In this document: positions 16,800 to 25,893 of the stretch, one piece after another
Numbering within the stretch: the stretch's first letter is position 1
Layout of the letters: every line of letters starts with the position of its first letter
Source of the DNA: an uncultured Sutterella sp.
Lineage (GTDB): Bacteria > Pseudomonadota > Gammaproteobacteria > Burkholderiales > Burkholderiaceae_F
NCBI GenBank assembly: GCA_905197905.1
Contig: CAJKAP010000005.1
Span: 85,069 to 149,068, forward strand
DNA: 64,000 nt
Reading direction: 5' to 3'
Made by a program: the position numbers and the translations under genes
Notes under the pieces: model-generated
The model's database searches: none
What the model was told of the DNA's origin: nothing
The model's input: only the letters and a program-made list of their open reading frames with translations

Positions 16800-19238
16800 A
16801 TGACAGAACAAAAAGTCTCGAAATTATCGACCTCGATTTGCCCTATCAATCGAGGTAACAAATTCTTTAAACCTTCCATCTTAGCTTTGATGGTCTGTGG
16901 TCTTGTATGGAATACTTCTTCTTACGCCACAAATGATTGGGCTGACTTCGGCGGGGTCGTCGCTATTAATGCTGACTCAAATACCGAAGGTACAAATATT
17001 GCTCTCGGAAAAGGGGCCAAGGCTTTCGTTGGGCAAGGCCGACAAGAAGGTATTTTGGCATTTGGACAACAAGATAGCGGAAATCGTCCAACCACTGAAG
17101 GGGTTAAGAATCTCCCCGAGACTATTGCTATCGGTACAAATGTTCTGGCTCGTACCGGATCTGTAGTGATTGGTTCTCATTCCTTGCGTGCTAATCTGCG
17201 AATGGGGGATGTTGCCGACGCCAGTAAAATGCAAAGTTTTGGTATAGCTAATACCACTGTAGGTACAAACTCTCTTGCGAACGGACCGTTTGCCACAACT
17301 TTTGGCTCTTACAACATCCAGTCTTCAGGGTACGATGGAAGTGGAGGCTTTAATACACTGTTCCATGCTGGTAAAAATGCCTTTGCAACGGTAATTGGGA
17401 ATTTTAACTCTAATGAAAGTTTCTCTGAAAGCTTCAGTAACTGGACTTCTGGAGTAGGAAATTTCATTGGTGGCGTCGGGAACAAAGTCAGCAATAGTAA
17501 TGGTTCTTTAGTGCTTGGGGGCGGAAATAAAATCTCCAATTCTTATGTGGATCTATCTGAGCTATCTGGTTTGATTTCCGAAAAGACTTCTTCACCTGGA
17601 GAGCTGCAGGACAAAATGCTCACGGCATTGAAATCCAATCAAGGTGGTTCCGCGCTTGTCTTAGGCTCTGGTAATGAACTCTCAAATACAACGTTTTCTC
17701 AGGTTTTTGGTGTCCAAAATACCGTTACTGGTACTAACAACAAAAACCTCAGTGTTAGCGGTGTAAAAAATACTGTGAATAAATCCTCGAACGTAATGTT
17801 ATCTGGGGTTAATTCCACGGTTGAAAACACGACGAACGCGGTCTCTTTCGGCAGCAACCACACTCTGTCTGGTGCCAACGACACTATTGCTTTCGGTTTT
17901 TACTCCAAAGCCACCACAACCTCCGCACAGCAAGCTGTTATCTTGGGTAGTGAAGCTAACGCAACTGTTAATGGTGGCGTTGCTTTGGGTTACAAGAGCA
18001 TCGCTTCGACCGACAAGGGAGTTGCTGGTTACGATCCTGAAACTGCCGCTGCCTCTACGAAGACCACTGATGCCACTTGGACGTCTACTGCTGGCGCAGT
18101 GTCTATTGGCGATGCCTCTAACAACATTACCCGTCAAATCACAGGTGTTGCTGCTGGTACGGCCGATACCGATGCTGTCAACGTTGCTCAGTTGAAAGCT
18201 GCTTTGAAAAAGGCCATGGATAACGGTGGCAACAACAATGGCGGTAATAACGGTGGTGGTGCGAAGAATGTTACCGTCTCTTCTGGAGACAACAACATCA
18301 AAGTGACTCCGTCTGAAAAGGATGGCGTGACCGACTATGCCGTTTCGCTTAACAGCGACAAGATCGAAGTGGGTACGGATCCTAGCAAGGATAAAGTCAC
18401 GATTGAAGGCAACAAGAGCACCATTACTGTGGGTGCTGGCGACAACAAGGTCGTGATTGATGGCAACAAGGGGAACGTCTCTATTGGTGGCGCGATCAAT
18501 CTGAATGGTCAAACAGGCGACGCGAAGTTTGGCGACAATATCGCCTTTAACGGCCAGACTGGTGGCGCTAACTTTGGTAGCGTCACGATCAACCAAGGTG
18601 GTAAAGGCACGGTTGGTGGTTTGACCAATACGACCTGGAACCCGAACAACTACGTTTCTGGTCAGGCTGCGACGGAAGATCAGCTCTATCAGGCTACCCA
18701 AGCACAGAACAACCAGTACCGCGAATTGAAGCGCGATATCGCTGACCTTGACGACGATATCCGTGACGCAGGTGCTGCCGCTGCTGCTTTGGCTGGTTTG
18801 AAGCCGATTCAGTATGACCCGGTTCAGCCCACGCAGTTGATGGCCGCTATCGGTGGCTATCGTGGTAGCGTGGCGCTCTCCTTGGGTATCGGTCACTACA
18901 CGAGCGAACGTATGCTCTGGCACGCAGGCGTTGCGATGAATGAACATCCGATGTTCAACGTGGGCTTTACCTTCAAGTTCGGCAACCGCAAGTTGAAGGA
19001 TGCTAACGATCGCGATTACCCGATCCATGATCGCTACAAGGCTGGCCCGATCACGGCTTCCTACGTGATGCAGCGTGATCTCTCGGGTGACCTTGATCAG
19101 CACAATGGCTTGATCGATGACGTCAACGCCTTGAAGGCGAAGGACACCAAGGTTGAAGCCCTTGAAGCGGAAGTCGCTCAGTTGCGCGAAGAGTTGAAAG
19201 AATTCAAGGAACTCTTGAAAAAAGGCAAAGTGAAATAA
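16800..19238 (+). CDS. Trimeric autotransporter adhesin 2 (YadA/Hia type)
   Basis: The 812-residue paralogue of the preceding adhesin has the same order: long N-terminal signal, YadA-type head repeats (AIGTNVLARTGSVVIGS, TVGTNSLANG, VIGNFNSNES), neck motif near residue 460 (DAVNVAQLKAAL), Gly/Asn linker, beta stalk with two NGQTG repeats, coiled coil and four-strand anchor ending VGFTFKFG. The same extension of about 80 residues follows the anchor. I prefer the start at 16800 because AAGGGTGACAACG precedes it; an ATG at 16755 has no ribosome-binding site. Identical stretches of more than 40 bp in the anchor coding region of both genes indicate recent duplication or exchange. Confidence 0.9.
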   Translation: MTEQKVSKLSTSICPINRGNKFFKPSILALMVCGLVWNTSSYATNDWADFGGVVAINADSNTEGTNIALGKGAKAFVGQGRQEGILAFGQQDSGNRPTTEGVKNLPETIAIGTNVLARTGSVVIGSHSLRANLRMGDVADASKMQSFGIANTTVGTNSLANGPFATTFGSYNIQSSGYDGSGGFNTLFHAGKNAFATVIGNFNSNESFSESFSNWTSGVGNFIGGVGNKVSNSNGSLVLGGGNKISNSYVDLSELSGLISEKTSSPGELQDKMLTALKSNQGGSALVLGSGNELSNTTFSQVFGVQNTVTGTNNKNLSVSGVKNTVNKSSNVMLSGVNSTVENTTNAVSFGSNHTLSGANDTIAFGFYSKATTTSAQQAVILGSEANATVNGGVALGYKSIASTDKGVAGYDPETAAASTKTTDATWTSTAGAVSIGDASNNITRQITGVAAGTADTDAVNVAQLKAALKKAMDNGGNNNGGNNGGGAKNVTVSSGDNNIKVTPSEKDGVTDYAVSLNSDKIEVGTDPSKDKVTIEGNKSTITVGAGDNKVVIDGNKGNVSIGGAINLNGQTGDAKFGDNIAFNGQTGGANFGSVTINQGGKGTVGGLTNTTWNPNNYVSGQAATEDQLYQATQAQNNQYRELKRDIADLDDDIRDAGAAAAALAGLKPIQYDPVQPTQLMAAIGGYRGSVALSLGIGHYTSERMLWHAGVAMNEHPMFNVGFTFKFGNRKLKDANDRDYPIHDRYKAGPITASYVMQRDLSGDLDQHNGLIDDVNALKAKDTKVEALEAEVAQLREELKEFKELLKKGKVK

Positions 19239-19271
19239 TCTAGCCTCGCGCGCATAGCGTTTTAAAAACGA

Positions 19272-19313
19272 AACCCACGTGATTCCTTCTGTGAACCGCG
19301 TGGGTTTTCGTTT
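19272..19313 (+). terminator. Terminator of adhesin 2
   Basis: AACCCACG and CGTGGGTT form the stem, followed by TTCGTTT, 33 bp after the stop. The stem may also serve the convergent AraC-type gene. Confidence 0.8.
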
Positions 19314-19338
19314 ATGTGCCCTACTCTTTTGAAAGAGC

Positions 19339-20427
19339 CTAGTTTTGTAGCGACTGAATGCGCTTACGGTAGGTCACAGGGCTTGCCCCAAACCATTGAT
19401 AGCATTTGCGAGAGAAGTTACTCAATTCAGAGAATCCCACGCTATAGGCAATCTCCGTAATGCTCTGCTGCGTGTGGGCAAGCGCATCGTGTGCTAACTG
19501 TCGACGGTAGCGCTCAAAGACATCGGCAAAAAGCGTTCCTTCACTCTCTAAGCGACGCTGCAACGTGCGAGGCGAAATATTGAGTGCCTTCGCGACCGTT
19601 TCAATCTTTACCTTGTCGCCATTTTCAAGCAACTTGTGGATTTCCTCTTCCACACGCACACAGTAGGAATTGCGGTGCACTTTGCTTAAGTACATCTTCA
19701 CCACGCGTTCGTTGGCTTCACGAAGTACCGCGTTCGCGCTCGCATAAGGCTCAATAATGTCGTTATACGCAAAGGCAATCCCGTTTTCGTAGTCTGGGCC
19801 ACAGATCACTGGACAGTCGAAATAATCCATCAAGCGCTTACGATCCTCTGCACTCCAACCGTCATAAGTGAGGTGTACATAAAGGGGTTTGACTTTACGT
19901 TGCGCGAGGGAGTTTGCCTGTCGGGCAATGAGTGCAATTAGCGCAAGTGTGGCCGAGCTATGCGTTTCCGTGCCGTGCAATGTGCGAATGCTGATCTTCG
20001 TCCCGTGCTTATCGTGAAAAAGCGCGATATCCATCGTGGACGAAATCACTTTCCCATAAATCGTGATCAAGTCGAGTACTTGCGCAAGAGAATGGCTCGT
20101 GATGATGGCAAGCCCCAAGCCGTGGAGCGCAGAGACTTGCATTTCGGCACCACAACGCAGCCCAAAAAGATTGTCCCCACAGGCTTTGAGAATCTGTTCC
20201 CAGAAATTACGCACACTCACCGCAGGGTAACGTGCGTCTGGAACACTCAATAGCGACACATTCATCATCGAGCGCTTCATGATTTCTTCTGGCACCACAC
20301 CATAACCACGCGCGGTTTGGCAAATGGAACGCACCCAGCTCGCCAAAATACTATCGCCCAGGGGTAAAACACTTTCGTCCGCGGGCGCGGTCGACTGAAA
20401 GTCGCGCTTTAGGGTTTCCTCATACAT
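19339..20427 (-). CDS. AraC-family regulator (OruR/ArgR-like)
   Basis: The 362-residue protein has an N-terminal 'arabinose-binding type' effector domain of the OruR family (about residues 25-220) and a C-terminal AraC DNA-binding domain with two helix-turn-helix units (VETVAKALNISPRTLQRRL and ITEIAYSVGFSELSNFSRKCYQWFG). Members of this group often activate amino acid or amine catabolic operons. It ends a few tens of bp from adhesin 2, and its start faces away from the allantoin genes, which lie upstream on the same strand. I suggest it may activate them, without direct evidence. AAGGAGG directly abuts an ATG at 20439, so the ATG 12 bp later is the better-spaced start. Confidence 0.85.
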   Translation of the reverse strand: MYEETLKRDFQSTAPADESVLPLGDSILASWVRSICQTARGYGVVPEEIMKRSMMNVSLLSVPDARYPAVSVRNFWEQILKACGDNLFGLRCGAEMQVSALHGLGLAIITSHSLAQVLDLITIYGKVISSTMDIALFHDKHGTKISIRTLHGTETHSSATLALIALIARQANSLAQRKVKPLYVHLTYDGWSAEDRKRLMDYFDCPVICGPDYENGIAFAYNDIIEPYASANAVLREANERVVKMYLSKVHRNSYCVRVEEEIHKLLENGDKVKIETVAKALNISPRTLQRRLESEGTLFADVFERYRRQLAHDALAHTQQSITEIAYSVGFSELSNFSRKCYQWFGASPVTYRKRIQSLQN

Positions 20428-20590
20428 AAGTCGCTTCATCCTCCTTATCGCTGTTTGGTCTGTCTTTTTTCACAAAGTGCTCTCCTCCTTGATATTAGAT
20501 CTCTCGGGTCTCAAAAGGAGAAAATTGTCGTACAAAATTGTCAAAAAAGACGATTATCTTTACTGTTTAAAATGATTGTACTCTGAATAC

Positions 20591-20647
20591 AGAAAAACGG
20601 AACACTCACGCACCTCTCTTTGCGATGGTGGCCAGTATTCCGTTTTT
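20591..20647 (-). terminator. Bidirectional terminator after carbamate kinase
   Basis: The arms CGGAACACT and AGTATTCCG are flanked by AAAAA on the left and TTTTT on the right of the plus strand, so the hairpin can terminate in both directions. A separate strong hairpin (GTTGGGGT/ACCCCAAC, 20663-20697) sits immediately after the carbamate kinase stop. Confidence 0.7.
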
Positions 20648-20662
20648 CCCCACTCAGTTTCT

Positions 20663-20697
20663 GTTGGGGTATGTCGGTCCTCACGACACACCCCAAC
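20663..20697 (-). repeat. Hairpin at the 3' end of the carbamate kinase transcript
   Basis: GTTGGGGTATGTCG and CGACACACCCCAAC form a nearly perfect 14-bp stem with a 7-nt loop. No T-tract follows directly, so it probably stabilises the 3' end; the terminator is the next hairpin downstream. Confidence 0.6.
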
Positions 20698-20713
20698 CTT
20701 GAGGAGCAACCTC

Positions 20714-21637
20714 TTATTCGTAGATCACGCCCTTTTCCGGAACCACGCGCGTGCCAGCCTTGCCAGCCAAAATCGCGTCGATTTCGTCCAAAGCGCCGAT
20801 CACGGCGACGCGACCCGTAGCTTCCACGAAGCGGCAAGCTGCTTCAATCTTCGGACCCATCGAGCCCTTAGCGAAGCCAAATTCACGCAAGGAAGCGGGA
20901 TCAGCCTGAGCGATACGCTTCTTATCAGGCGTACCCCAGCCAACGTAAGCACCGTTGACGTCCGTGGCGATCACGAAGAGGTCAGCTTCAATGCAGGCAG
21001 CCAACACGGAAGAGGCCAAGTCTTTGTCGATCACAGCTTCTGCGCCAACCAACTGACCATCCTTGAAGTAGGTCGGGATACCGCCACCGCCGCAGCAAAT
21101 GGTGATGTAACCGGCTTCTACCAAGGTCTTCAAGGGCTTCAAACCCCAGATGCGCTTTGGCTGCGGGGAAGCAACCACACGGCGGAACTTATCGTTGTCC
21201 TGAGCAATCGTCCAGCCCTTTTCAGCGGCCAACTTTTCCGCTTCTTCCTTGCTGTAAACAGGACCCACAGGTTTGGTGGGGTTCTGGAAAGCAGGATCTT
21301 CAGGATCGACTTCCGTCTGCGTCAACACGTTCACAAGAGAGGCACTCTTCGGCACGAAGGAAGCCAATTCCTGCTGAATCATGTAGCCAATCATCCCCAA
21401 GGATTCGGCACCGATCACATCCAACGGATACATCGGAACAGTCTTATAGGCGTCGTTTTGCAAAGCAAGGAGACCCACCTGTGGGCCGTTGCCGTGCGTC
21501 ACCACCAACTGGTTACCTTCGTAGGCCTTAGCGATCTGTTCGCAAGCCAAGCGAACGTTCTTGCGCTGGTTTTCGCAGGTCATCGGTTCGCCACGTTTCA
21601 AGAGGGCATTGCCGCCCAAAGCAATCACTAAACGCAT
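20714..21637 (-). CDS. arcC: Carbamate kinase
   Basis: The 307-residue enzyme transfers the phosphate of carbamoyl phosphate to ADP, giving ATP and carbamate that breaks down to CO2 and ammonia. It matches carbamate kinases along its whole length: ALGGNAL at the N-terminus, VTHGNGPQVG, the lysine of the active site (ASPQPKRI), CCGGGGIP and the late KGSMGPKIEAACRF motif. It is the last gene of a unit with ureidoglycine aminohydrolase and transcarbamylase copy 1, so here it is the ATP-forming step of allantoin breakdown rather than of arginine deimination; no arginine deiminase is present. The gap before it contains a strong hairpin. Confidence 0.95.
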   Translation of the reverse strand: MRLVIALGGNALLKRGEPMTCENQRKNVRLACEQIAKAYEGNQLVVTHGNGPQVGLLALQNDAYKTVPMYPLDVIGAESLGMIGYMIQQELASFVPKSASLVNVLTQTEVDPEDPAFQNPTKPVGPVYSKEEAEKLAAEKGWTIAQDNDKFRRVVASPQPKRIWGLKPLKTLVEAGYITICCGGGGIPTYFKDGQLVGAEAVIDKDLASSVLAACIEADLFVIATDVNGAYVGWGTPDKKRIAQADPASLREFGFAKGSMGPKIEAACRFVEATGRVAVIGALDEIDAILAGKAGTRVVPEKGVIYE

Positions 21638-21673
21638 TTTTTCTTTCCTTTTTCGCTAGAGATAAGCTCTTTT

Positions 21674-21777
21674 CCGAGTCCTCGTTGCCCTTTTTGAGGT
21701 TAAAGACCCCCTTACCTCTTCTCTAAAGAGCGTTTGCGCTTCAAAGAAGAGGCAGGAGTCACTTCGTGGTAAGGGGG
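21674..21777 (-). promoter_or_regulatory. Structured intercistronic region before carbamate kinase
   Basis: CCCCCTTACC (21707-21716) pairs with GGTAAGGGGG (21768-21777), and inside it CCTCTTCT pairs with AGAAGAGG, the two overlapping by two bases. Further towards the kinase start lies CCGAGTCCTC (21674-21683), a 10-mer also found in the structured leader of the YfcC-type transporter (27391-27400). It may set the kinase level or act as a regulatory RNA element. Confidence 0.5.
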
Positions 21778-21817
21778 AGGACTCTTTAAGGAGAAGAGCC
21801 CTATCTGTGAGAGAGTC

Positions 21818-22846
21818 TTAGTTCACACCGACCACAGCGGCCAAGAGGGCCATACGCAAGGCCACGGAGAAGCCAATTGCGCGGAAGTAGAGCTGGTGTT
21901 CGGTGTTGTCGATACCGAAGTCGAATTCGCCAGGGTTACGCGGCAAGGAGTGATGCACACCAACCGTCTTACCAGTCTTGGCCTTAATGTTCTTCAACAT
22001 TTCAAGCGAGACGTAGTAGTTAGCCATCTTCTTTTCGAAGTCAGCACGGTTCGGGTCATCCTTCTTCACCGAGCAGCCAGGCAAGTAGATCAAGTCGACA
22101 TTGCTATCGGCATAGAGTTCTTCGTTCTGCTTTTGCGTCAAATCGAAGTGTTCTTCGAAGTTGGCACCCATGGCCTTCAATTTTTCGCGAACGATTTCCG
22201 GCGTACGCAATTCGCTCGTACCCGTGTAAACAATCTTGGCGCCCATGGCAGCAAGCGCGAGAGCGAAAGACTGACCAGAGCGAGCACGCGAGAGGTCAGG
22301 CGTGGCAATAGCAACGGTCACCTTGGAGAGGTCACCGAAAGCGCGCCAGCAGGTGTAGCTATCGAGCAAGCCCTGAGTCGGGTGAGTCACGTGACCGTAA
22401 CCACCAGAAATCACCGGAGCGCAATGACCTTCGATTTCCTTCAAGGCGCCCAAGGCTTCCTGATCGTTTGGGTGACGCATGACGATCACGTCAGCGTATT
22501 CACTCGTCACACGGAGGCTGTCAGACAAGGATTCGTTCTTTGCCACAGAAGAGTTGTGTGTCGGGTCAGCTTCGGTAATGACGGAGCCACCCAAGCGGTG
22601 CATTGCGTTTTCGTGAGAGCAGCGGGTGCGAGTGGACGGTTGGAAGAAGAGCGTGTAGAGCACTTTACCTTCCAAGAGGTTGGTCCCCGTACGCATGAAC
22701 GGTTCGAGCATTTCAGCAGCCTGATAGAGGCTCAAAATTTCGTCACGGGAGAAGTCGTCCAAGAACGTGATGTTACGACCACGCATATGGGTCGCGTCCA
22801 AAACTTCACGAATATCGCGGGCTTTAAAGTTGAGATCGAGTGCCAT
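21818..22846 (-). CDS. Aspartate/ornithine carbamoyltransferase-family enzyme, copy 1 (candidate oxamate transcarbamylase)
   Basis: The 342-residue protein is a full-length transcarbamylase. The carbamoyl-phosphate motif is FQPSTRTR (68-75), with Lys103 in the loop AKNESLSDS, HPTQ at 155-158 and HHSLPR (298-303). The second-substrate region reads YLPGCSVKK (254-262) instead of the TRVQKER of aspartate transcarbamylase, and the SMG motif of ornithine enzymes is absent, so it probably uses another acceptor. Given allantoinase, aminohydrolase and carbamate kinase alongside, I infer that it phosphorolyses oxalurate to oxamate and carbamoyl phosphate. A second gene at 27446-28474 encodes the same amino acid sequence. 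The start has AAGGAGCCAACC. Confidence 0.85.
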   Translation of the reverse strand: MALDLNFKARDIREVLDATHMRGRNITFLDDFSRDEILSLYQAAEMLEPFMRTGTNLLEGKVLYTLFFQPSTRTRCSHENAMHRLGGSVITEADPTHNSSVAKNESLSDSLRVTSEYADVIVMRHPNDQEALGALKEIEGHCAPVISGGYGHVTHPTQGLLDSYTCWRAFGDLSKVTVAIATPDLSRARSGQSFALALAAMGAKIVYTGTSELRTPEIVREKLKAMGANFEEHFDLTQKQNEELYADSNVDLIYLPGCSVKKDDPNRADFEKKMANYYVSLEMLKNIKAKTGKTVGVHHSLPRNPGEFDFGIDNTEHQLYFRAIGFSVALRMALLAAVVGVN

Positions 22847-22898
22847 GGTTGGCTCCTTAGAATTGAATTCTGTTCAAGAAAGGGAGGAAGGTGGGAAA

Positions 22899-22947
22899 CA
22901 ACTCCTTCGGTACCATAGAGGAGAGAGATTAGTACACGAAGGAGTTG
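22899..22947 (-). promoter_or_regulatory. Stable hairpin between aminohydrolase and transcarbamylase copy 1
   Basis: CAACTCCTTCG and CGAAGGAGTTG form a perfect 11-bp stem, extended by GTAC pairs inside. The 117-bp gap lies within the operon, so this looks like an RNA-stability or partial-termination element. Confidence 0.6.
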
Positions 22948-22963
22948 ATCCGTTCAACAACGA

Positions 22964-23740
22964 TTAAATATCGACGTCGCGGTGGCAGTCCTTGCTATAG
23001 ATGTAGCTGAAGGGGCCACGACCGATGCCATAACCGGCCTGAACCGAGAAGGCGCCCATCCAAATGAAGTCTTCCGTCTTCACAGGAACCCAGTCGTCAT
23101 CCAAGAGGTACATGCCTTCGCCTTCATAGATGTAGGCGCCATGTTCCTGAACGTGGGTTTCGCAGATGTTGTGGGAGGCACCCGGATCGAACGAGAGGAT
23201 ATGCATGTTCATATCGAACGCTTCGTTGATCGGGAGGAAGTCCTTGACGTGCACGTTGGCCATGCCATCGTAGTCGCGGAAGGCAACTTCGTTGATGTTG
23301 CCAAACACAGCCCAAGGCTGAAGTCCTTTCGGATGCGGCACATAGCGCTGCTTGTAGAGAAGGATACGGCCTTCTTTGCCGTTGACGTTCTTAAAGCCGA
23401 TACCAACACCAGCCGGAGCGTAAGCGTAACCACCCTGGGTCAACACTTTCTTTTCTTCGCCGACGGAAACTTCGAGTTCGATGCAGCCATCCAACACATA
23501 GATGAAGGATTCTTCATGAGCAGCGGTGGCGTACGGATATTCCGTATGAGCCGTCGGACCGAGTTTACCGATCAACTGCACAAAGCCAGCACCCATCTTC
23601 GGCGTGCACAAAATCGTCATCGTGGAATCCTTGATTCCGGGGATAACGTTCGTCACACGACCCTGCGGGGTGATGATGGCATAGCTGTCACGCTTGACGA
23701 CCGAACGGTTCGAGAGCAAATCGGAAGGATAACCTGGCAT
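22964..23740 (-). CDS. allE: (S)-ureidoglycine aminohydrolase (AllE/YlbA-like bicupin)
   Basis: This 258-residue bicupin matches (S)-ureidoglycine aminohydrolase, which releases ammonia from ureidoglycine to give ureidoglycolate in allantoin degradation, with Mn2+ in the C-terminal cupin. Family features seen are HTEYPYATAAHEESFIYVLDG in the first cupin and, in the second, FDPGASHNICETHVQEHGAYIYEGEG, with the metal-binding Glu, His and Gln (ETHVQEH). It begins the unit allE / transcarbamylase / carbamate kinase. ATGGAGAAAAGACT supports the start. A GGGGGAGC/GCTCCCCC hairpin lies in its leader. The allantoate amidohydrolase that would make its substrate is not in this window. Confidence 0.93.
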   Translation of the reverse strand: MPGYPSDLLSNRSVVKRDSYAIITPQGRVTNVIPGIKDSTMTILCTPKMGAGFVQLIGKLGPTAHTEYPYATAAHEESFIYVLDGCIELEVSVGEEKKVLTQGGYAYAPAGVGIGFKNVNGKEGRILLYKQRYVPHPKGLQPWAVFGNINEVAFRDYDGMANVHVKDFLPINEAFDMNMHILSFDPGASHNICETHVQEHGAYIYEGEGMYLLDDDWVPVKTEDFIWMGAFSVQAGYGIGRGPFSYIYSKDCHRDVDI

Positions 23741-24417
23741 AGTCTTTTCTCCATTATGGGTAAAACCAGTGAAAGCGGGCGTCTGGGGGAGCGTTTGCTC
23801 CCCCGCCCTGTTGAGTTAACTATACGAGGAAAGCAGGGGCGTTTTATCGCCTTAACTGCCATTCACTTATCATTTGATGACATTGCTTGATATTCGCTTA
23901 GCTTTCACTTTCTGGAGGAAATTTTAAGCGCTTTTCTTCTCTCTTTGAAACCCTTAGGTGGCTTTTCATGCCACAAATAAGAAGTAGCAGCAGAGCATAA
24001 GCAGAAAAAATCAACGCGCACCAACCTCTCATCGTCTCTGTTTTTCACGCTTAGAAACACTCGCAAACACTTGAAAATAAAGACCTTTCTCCGCTACCCC
24101 TTCTTGTTATTGGAAGGAAAAGGAAAGGATGAAATACTTTAAAACCTAGACTTCAAATGACAAACGTTTGGCGCACTTTGCTAAGTGAGAGGGAAAGCGC
24201 TAAAGAGGGCTTGAGGAGGAATTTTTCTTTCAATTATTGTGATAATTGTTCTCAACAATCGCAACTCGCTGGCGTCAAAAACCGACTAGTGCCATTTTAA
24301 AGCCTGTTTCGCGCCTTTTCCCTGAAAGGGATTTTTTAGTGTTTTTCGCCTGGCGGGGTTCTTCTTCCCTCTACCCTCTTTCTCGTGATCTCGTCCTTCT
24401 CGTTTTTTGCGCCCATT
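23741..24417. other. Intergenic region upstream of allE
   Basis: The 680-bp gap holds no gene. Next to allE is a strong leader hairpin (GGGGGAGC 23785-23792 with GCTCCCCC 23797-23804), and a TATAGT (-10-like) on the minus strand at 23819-23824 that lacks a good -35, which would fit activator-dependent transcription. The remainder is AT-rich and I see nothing further. Confidence 0.45.
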
Positions 24418-24455
24418 GAAAAGGGCCCACTCCCAAATTAGGAATGGACCCTTCT
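24418..24455 (-). terminator. Terminator of the allantoinase operon
   Basis: On the minus strand GAAGGGTCCATTCC and GGGAGTGGGCCC pair and run into TTTTC, about 40 bp after the allantoinase stop. Confidence 0.8.
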
Positions 24456-24492
24456 CTCACTTTTAACTACGTTACTGTGCCGCTACAGCGAA

Positions 24493-25863
24493 TTAGATGT
24501 TGTAGCGAGCATGGTCGATACGACGACCGATAGGCTTCTTGCCTTCAAAGCCATGCTCAAGCGAGTAAACTTCGTTGCCACGCACAAAGGTGTGCGTAAT
24601 GCGGCAATCAACCTTACGACCTTCGTAAGCCGAGAACTTGTTCTTGTAGTAGAGCTTATCAGCGGTGATCGTGTAAGACTGATTCGGATCAATCAACACA
24701 AGGTCAGCGTCAAAGCCCGGGGCAATTTCGCCCTTACCGGTCATACGGAAGCGACGAGCAGCGTTGGTAGAGAGTGCCTTAGCCAAGATCACTGGGCTAA
24801 TATGGCGCTTCAACACGGCTTCATCGAACATCGCGTCAACGCAGTTCTGAGCAGCGCTGATACCACCCCAAGCCTTAAAGGCATTCGGGTCCGACTTCAA
24901 GTCGGGGGTGCAAGGCGAGTGGTCGGAGACGAGCATTTGCACTCCGCCACGGGCCAAGCGATCCCAGTTCTGCTTCTGGTGCACGCGGTCGCGAATCGGT
25001 GGCGAGCACTTCGCCTTCGGACCGATTGCATCCAAGTCTTCCGTCGCAAGGAGGAAATAGTGCGGGCAAGACTCGAAACTAGCGTTCTGACCTGCGTCGA
25101 TGGCTTTCTGCACTTCTTCCATCACTTCCACGCAAGAGCAGTGAGCGATGTGAATGCGGCAGCCAGCTTCCTTAGCGATCATCAAAACGCGGTGCGCAGC
25201 TTCCAATTCCGTGAAGATGGGGCGCGTAGCCACATAGTCAGAGACTTTGGTAAGCCCTGCTTCTTTGGCTTCACGACCAAGACCGTCCGTGATCGTCGCG
25301 TTTTCGCAGTGCACCACGAGGATACCGTCGTGCTTCGCGATTTCTTTACAACCCTGATAGAGTTCAAAGTCGGTCACATTCTTGAAGTCACCTGGTTTCC
25401 CAGAACCGCAAGTGGCAACGAAGGCCTTATAAGCGTAAACGCCATTTTCAGCCATCGGACCAATGTCAGCAAGGTTCCAAGGCACCAAGCCGCCCATCGG
25501 GGTGTAGTCAACCCAGCACTGATCCTTAGCGGCATCAAGTTTAATCTTGAGCGTTTCGACGTCTGTCGTTGCCGGAATCGTATTGAGCGGCATTTCCACG
25601 AAGGAAGTGATCCCACCCGCAGCCATGGCCTGCGTACCGGTGAAGTAACCTTCCCACTCGGTGCGACCAGGTTCCGAGATGTGCATATGCGGATCCACCA
25701 TGCCAGGCATGACGTACTGACCCTTCGCGCAGACAACCTTATCAGCCCCTTCCAAGTTGGGCGCGATCGTCACAATGCGACCATCTTTAATGCCGATGTC
25801 TGTTGTTTCCACGCGGTCAGCTAAGACCACATAACCACCCGAGATAATCAAATCATATTTCAT
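24493..25863 (-). CDS. allB: Allantoinase
   Basis: The 456-residue amidohydrolase opens the hydantoin ring of allantoin to give allantoate. It fits bacterial AllB in length and in all metal ligands: His59 and His61 (HMHIS), the carboxylated Lys146 (YAYKAF), His185 (VVHCEN), His241 (IAHCSC) and Asp314 (VSDHSPC), for a dinuclear centre. Typical AllB stretches include EPGRTEWEGYFTGT, EMPLNTIPATT and KCSPPIRD. It is the last gene of the unit transcarbamylase copy 2 / YfcC-type transporter / allB, 30 bp after the transporter. This gene is the main reason to read the whole region as an allantoin pathway and not general hydantoin use. Confidence 0.95.
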   Translation of the reverse strand: MKYDLIISGGYVVLADRVETTDIGIKDGRIVTIAPNLEGADKVVCAKGQYVMPGMVDPHMHISEPGRTEWEGYFTGTQAMAAGGITSFVEMPLNTIPATTDVETLKIKLDAAKDQCWVDYTPMGGLVPWNLADIGPMAENGVYAYKAFVATCGSGKPGDFKNVTDFELYQGCKEIAKHDGILVVHCENATITDGLGREAKEAGLTKVSDYVATRPIFTELEAAHRVLMIAKEAGCRIHIAHCSCVEVMEEVQKAIDAGQNASFESCPHYFLLATEDLDAIGPKAKCSPPIRDRVHQKQNWDRLARGGVQMLVSDHSPCTPDLKSDPNAFKAWGGISAAQNCVDAMFDEAVLKRHISPVILAKALSTNAARRFRMTGKGEIAPGFDADLVLIDPNQSYTITADKLYYKNKFSAYEGRKVDCRITHTFVRGNEVYSLEHGFEGKKPIGRRIDHARYNI

Positions 25864-25893
25864 AGCGTTCTATCCTTCTAACCCAAACAGAGG

